8,748 nucleotides of DNA from Nitrosospira sp. (lineage in GTDB: Bacteria; Pseudomonadota; Gammaproteobacteria; Burkholderiales; Nitrosomonadaceae): the NCBI GenBank assembly GCA_030453055.1, contig JAKDLC010000070.1, forward strand, positions 1 to 8,748. Reading direction: 5' to 3'. Below, one piece after another: positions 6,949 to 8,748 of the stretch. The notes beneath the pieces are model-generated. The model did not search any database and had not been told where the DNA came from. It saw only the letters and a list, made by a program, of their open reading frames with translations. A program made the translations under genes and the position numbers. Positions within the stretch are counted from its first letter, which is position 1, and each line of letters starts with the position of its first letter.

Positions 6949-8481
6949 TTACACCTGCGGGTGCGCTCGCTCAAGCTTGCTGTGCAGCTTGTTGAGCGCA
7001 CTGAGGTAGGCTTTGGCGGAGGCCACCACGATGTCGGTATCTGCGCCATGGCCGTTGACGATGCGCCCCGATTTTTGCAATCGCACGGTAACCTCGCCTT
7101 GTGAATCGGTACCGCTGGTGATGGCGTTGACAGAAAACAATTGCAATTCGGCGCCCGTGGACAGAATTTTCTCAATTGCCCGGAAAGTCGCGTCGACAGG
7201 CCCGCTGCCATCCGCCTCGGCACGCGATTCCTTGCCTTCCTCGGCAATTACTATATTGGCATAGGGTGTTTCGCCGGTTTCGCTATGTGCAACCAGCGAC
7301 AGAAGCTTGTAATGTTCCTGCAAGGCCATGGCATCGTCGGAAACCAGGGCATGCAGGTCTTCATCGAAGATATCATGCTTCTTGTCGGCCAGTTCTTTGA
7401 AACGCATGAATGTCGTATTAAGCGCTTCCTCTGATTCCAGCTCGATACCGAGTTCCGCCAAACGGCTGCGAAAGGCGTTGCGACCGGAATGCTTGCCAAG
7501 CAGCAGTTTGTTCGCACCCCAGCCAACATCCTCGGCCCGCATGATTTCATAGGTCTCGCGGTGTTTGAGTACACCATCCTGATGTATGCCGGATTCATGA
7601 GCAAACGCGTTTGCGCCGACGATGGCCTTGTTCGGCTGTACCGGAAAACCGGTAATACCGGACACCAGCTTGCTCGCCGGGACGATATGAACGGTGTCTA
7701 TGCGCGTGTCGCAGGGGAAGAAATCCTGGCGCGTGCGCACCGCCATCACGATTTCCTCCAGCGATGCATTGCCTGCGCGCTCGCCCAGTCCGTTGACCGT
7801 GCATTCCACCTGGCGCGCTCCGTTCATCACCGCCGACAATGAATTGGCCACCGCCAACCCCAGGTCGTTGTGGCAATGTACGGAAAACACCACTTTATCG
7901 GAATTGGGTACGCGCTCGCGCAGCGTATGGATGAGCGTGCCAAACTGCTCCGGCATGGTGTAGCCAACGGTGTCGGGAATGTTCAGGGTTCTTGCTCCGG
8001 CATTAATGACGGCCTCGAGCACGCGACAGAGGAATGTTATGTCGGAGCGGCCCGCATCCTCGGGCGAGAATTCCACGTCGTCCGTGTATTGGCGCGCCCA
8101 TTTCACCGCTTTCACCGCTTGTTCCACCACCTGATCAGGAGTCATGCGCAGTTTCTTCTCCATGTGAATCGGAGACGTGGCGATAAAAGTATGAATACGC
8201 GCCGCGCCGGCGCCCTGCAAAGCCTCGCCCGCCCGCTTGATATCGGCTTCTGTCGCTCTGGCGAGACCACACACCGTGCTGTCCTTGATTGCGTCAGCCA
8301 CCGCCTTTACGGCCTCGAAATCCCCGTTGGAAGCCGCCGGAAAGCCGGCTTCGATTACGTCCACCCGCAACCGCTCCAATTGCCGCGCAATACGCACCTT
8401 TTCCTCTTTGGTCATGGATGCGCCAGGACTTTGCTCACCATCACGCAACGTGGTGTCAAAAATGATCAAGTGATCTTTCAA
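6949..8481 (-). CDS. leuA: 2-isopropylmalate synthase
   Basis: LeuA condenses acetyl-CoA with 2-ketoisovalerate, the first committed step of leucine synthesis. With the TTG start at 8481 the protein has 510 residues. It begins [20 protein letters not shown], holding the catalytic R13 and metal ligand D14. HCHND (202-206) and NGLGERAGN (230-238) supply the other metal ligands, H202, H204 and N238. The TIM barrel is followed by a linker helical region, with [15 protein letters not shown] (298-312), and by the leucine-binding regulatory domain from about 390 to the end, so feedback inhibition is expected. TTG is preferred because GGAG lies upstream with 7 bases of spacing and because the family starts here. 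The longer frame from TTG 8556 adds 25 residues unlike any LeuA N terminus I know. An IS element sits directly upstream, where biosynthetic partners such as ilvC are often found in this group. Confidence 0.96.
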   Translation of the reverse strand: MKDHLIIFDTTLRDGEQSPGASMTKEEKVRIARQLERLRVDVIEAGFPAASNGDFEAVKAVADAIKDSTVCGLARATEADIKRAGEALQGAGAARIHTFIATSPIHMEKKLRMTPDQVVEQAVKAVKWARQYTDDVEFSPEDAGRSDITFLCRVLEAVINAGARTLNIPDTVGYTMPEQFGTLIHTLRERVPNSDKVVFSVHCHNDLGLAVANSLSAVMNGARQVECTVNGLGERAGNASLEEIVMAVRTRQDFFPCDTRIDTVHIVPASKLVSGITGFPVQPNKAIVGANAFAHESGIHQDGVLKHRETYEIMRAEDVGWGANKLLLGKHSGRNAFRSRLAELGIELESEEALNTTFMRFKELADKKHDIFDEDLHALVSDDAMALQEHYKLLSLVAHSETGETPYANIVIAEEGKESRAEADGSGPVDATFRAIEKILSTGAELQLFSVNAITSGTDSQGEVTVRLQKSGRIVNGHGADTDIVVASAKAYLSALNKLHSKLERAHPQV

Positions 8482-8579
8482 TGGCTTCTCCGTTGCAGAA
8501 GGATACTTAAACCTAAATCCGGTAGCGGCCTTACCCGGACGGTGAGCCTCAAACAATACGAAATATTGTTATTTATCAT
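8478..8579 (-). CDS. possible 33-aa branched-chain-rich leader peptide upstream of leuA
   Basis: On the minus strand an ATG at 8579 opens 33 codons whose TGA stop overlaps the leuA TTG start in the sequence TTGA (8481-8478). The predicted peptide has 7 Leu, 3 Ile and 2 Val, and ends with [13 protein letters not shown] occurs 8 bases before the ATG as a weak ribosome binding site. This could be a leucine-sensing leader frame translationally coupled to leuA. It could equally be a chance frame: two TTA codons, one ATA, two AGG and one AGA are unusual for this GC-rich genome. If the TATGAT at 8580-8575 is a -10 box, the frame would not even be transcribed in full. Confidence 0.25.
   Translation of the reverse strand: MINNNISYCLRLTVRVRPLPDLGLSILLQRRSH
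8552..8570. repeat. 7-bp-arm inverted repeat in the leuA leader
   Basis: AACAATA (8552-8558) and TATTGTT (8564-8570) are exact reverse complements separated by CGAAA. The site lies about 71-90 bases upstream of the leuA start, beside a TATGAT sequence (minus strand 8580-8575) that resembles a -10 box. It could be an operator for a dimeric regulator or a weak RNA hairpin. AT-rich composition raises the chance of coincidence. Confidence 0.4.
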
Positions 8580-8609
8580 AACACTGATCCATTAAATAAA
8601 TAAGGTAAT

Positions 8610-8624
8610 CCCGGCTATGCCGGG
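8610..8624. repeat. GC-rich 6-bp hairpin near the IS left end
   Basis: CCCGGC and GCCGGG enclose the loop TAT. In IS200 a hairpin close to the left end acts as a terminator protecting tnpA from outside transcription. Here the stem lacks a T-run on the plus strand (it continues GGACTAATTAAGG), so a protein-recognition role or a weak terminator are both possible. Confidence 0.65.
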
Positions 8625-8635
8625 GGACTAATTAA

Positions 8636-8661
8636 GGTTTGACCATGTGAAGCGGTCAACC
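8636..8661. repeat. 8-bp hairpin with a bulged T in the IS left end
   Basis: GGTTTGACC (8636-8644) pairs with GGTCAACC (8654-8661), leaving one unpaired T in the left arm and a 9-base loop. Subterminal hairpins with an extruded T are the DNA structures recognised by TnpA in IS608, the best-studied family member, so this is my candidate for the left-end recognition hairpin. It directly abuts the next hairpin. Confidence 0.55.
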
Positions 8662-8697
8662 TGATTCTTTTAGCTCGACCAAAAGCTAGGAGAATCA
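8662..8697 (+). promoter_or_regulatory. 14-bp RNA hairpin sequestering the tnpA ribosome binding site
   Basis: TGATTCTTTTAGCT (8662-8675) pairs over all 14 positions with AGCTAGGAGAATCA (8684-8697), with an 8-base loop. Twelve pairs are Watson-Crick and two are U-G wobbles that fall on the GG of the Shine-Dalgarno AGGAG (8688-8692). The start codon begins two bases after the stem, at 8699. In the mRNA this should strongly suppress translation of the transposase. Sequestration of the tnpA ribosome binding site is established for IS200 of Salmonella, and this is the same logic in an apparently different element. Confidence 0.85.
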
Positions 8698-8698
8698 A

Positions 8699-8748
8699 AT
8701 GAGAGATTACCAGAGTCTGAACCATACGACATGGGATTGTAAGTACCA
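8699..8748 (+). CDS. tnpA: IS200/IS605 family transposase TnpA, first 16 codons
   Basis: TnpA is a small Y1 HUH transposase that moves single-stranded IS DNA using a catalytic tyrosine. Only MRDYQSLNHTTWDCKY is present before the window ends. The pattern SLxHTxWxCKY matches the conserved N terminus of IS200-group TnpA (the E. coli IS200 protein has SLAHTRWNCKYH). AGGAG lies 6 bases before the ATG but is locked in the leader hairpin. The catalytic HUH motif and tyrosine are outside the window, so whether the gene is intact is unknown. A REP-associated tyrosine transposase is a less likely alternative. Confidence 0.82.
   Translation, partial: MRDYQSLNHTTWDCKY

Larger units (their letters stand above)
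8601..8748 (+). mobile_element. left end of an IS200/IS605-type insertion sequence (partial)
   Basis: The start of a Y1-transposase gene at 8699 is preceded by roughly 90 bases holding three consecutive hairpins (8610-8624, 8636-8661, 8662-8697). This layout is expected for IS200-group elements, which have no terminal inverted repeats but have subterminal hairpins recognised as single-stranded DNA and a structured tnpA leader. The exact left boundary cannot be fixed without the right end or an empty site. The AT-rich tract at 8590-8607 is a reasonable place for it, so 8601 is approximate. The element continues past the right edge. Confidence 0.75.

Noticed and set aside
8482..8556. N-terminal extension of leuA from an upstream TTG at 8556.
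   Set aside because: The extra 25 residues are not LeuA-like, no ribosome binding site precedes that codon, and GGAG is well placed for the TTG at 8481.
7870..8595. A 241-codon plus-strand open frame opposite leuA.
   Set aside because: It lies wholly antisense to leuA and its leader, has no recognisable domain or ribosome binding site, and is a by-product of the GC-rich codon pattern.
1..8748. A new multi-gene defence, toxin-antitoxin or phage system.
   Set aside because: All complete genes belong to well-known core families, and the only accessory DNA is the cut-off IS at the right edge.

Overview
This window looks like core chromosome of a betaproteobacterium, most likely an ammonia oxidiser of the Nitrosomonadaceae (Nitrosospira or Nitrosomonas type). 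That placement is from memory: the di-haem peroxidase, Hfq (with the rim sequence LRKEH), RppH and LeuA all read like proteins of that group. No rRNA, tRNA, CRISPR array or prophage is visible. Eight recognisable housekeeping or redox genes fill almost all of the sequence. The right edge cuts into an IS200/IS605-type insertion sequence.

Layout. The left third is a minus-strand series, read right to left: rppH (RNA 5'-pyrophosphohydrolase), ccp (periplasmic di-haem cytochrome c peroxidase), hfq (RNA chaperone) and hflX (ribosome-associated GTPase, its 3' end lost at base 1). hfq and hflX overlap by 8 bases and are surely cotranscribed. ccp has its own leader, with a promoter-like site, a 13-base direct repeat and a hairpin with a U-run. 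A perfect 14-bp hairpin separates ccp from hfq. rppH is divergent from proS (prolyl-tRNA synthetase), the only complete gene on the plus strand. proS converges on a minus-strand pair, yihY-like membrane protein then tlpA-like thioredoxin, which lie 2 bases apart. Upstream of these is leuA (2-isopropylmalate synthase), which I start at a TTG codon at 8481.

Right edge. Immediately 5' of leuA, from about 8600, begins the left end of an IS200/IS605 element. It holds three successive hairpins and the first 16 codons of a tnpA gene pointing right. The last hairpin is a 14-bp stem that buries the tnpA ribosome binding site. The leuA leader, between the IS and the TTG start, holds a 33-codon reading frame rich in leucine, isoleucine and valine that ends on the leuA start codon. 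It also holds a 7-bp-arm palindrome.

How the genes relate. rppH, hfq and hflX all act on RNA or ribosomes, and ccp removes periplasmic peroxide with electrons from c-type cytochromes. proS and leuA are general metabolism. I see no gene set here that makes up a new multi-gene system. The observations most worth checking are regulatory: the tnpA leader structure, the leuA leader frame, the ccp leader and the ccp-hfq hairpin. No stretch over 300 bases lacks a gene; the largest gap is about 230 bases (1103-1334).
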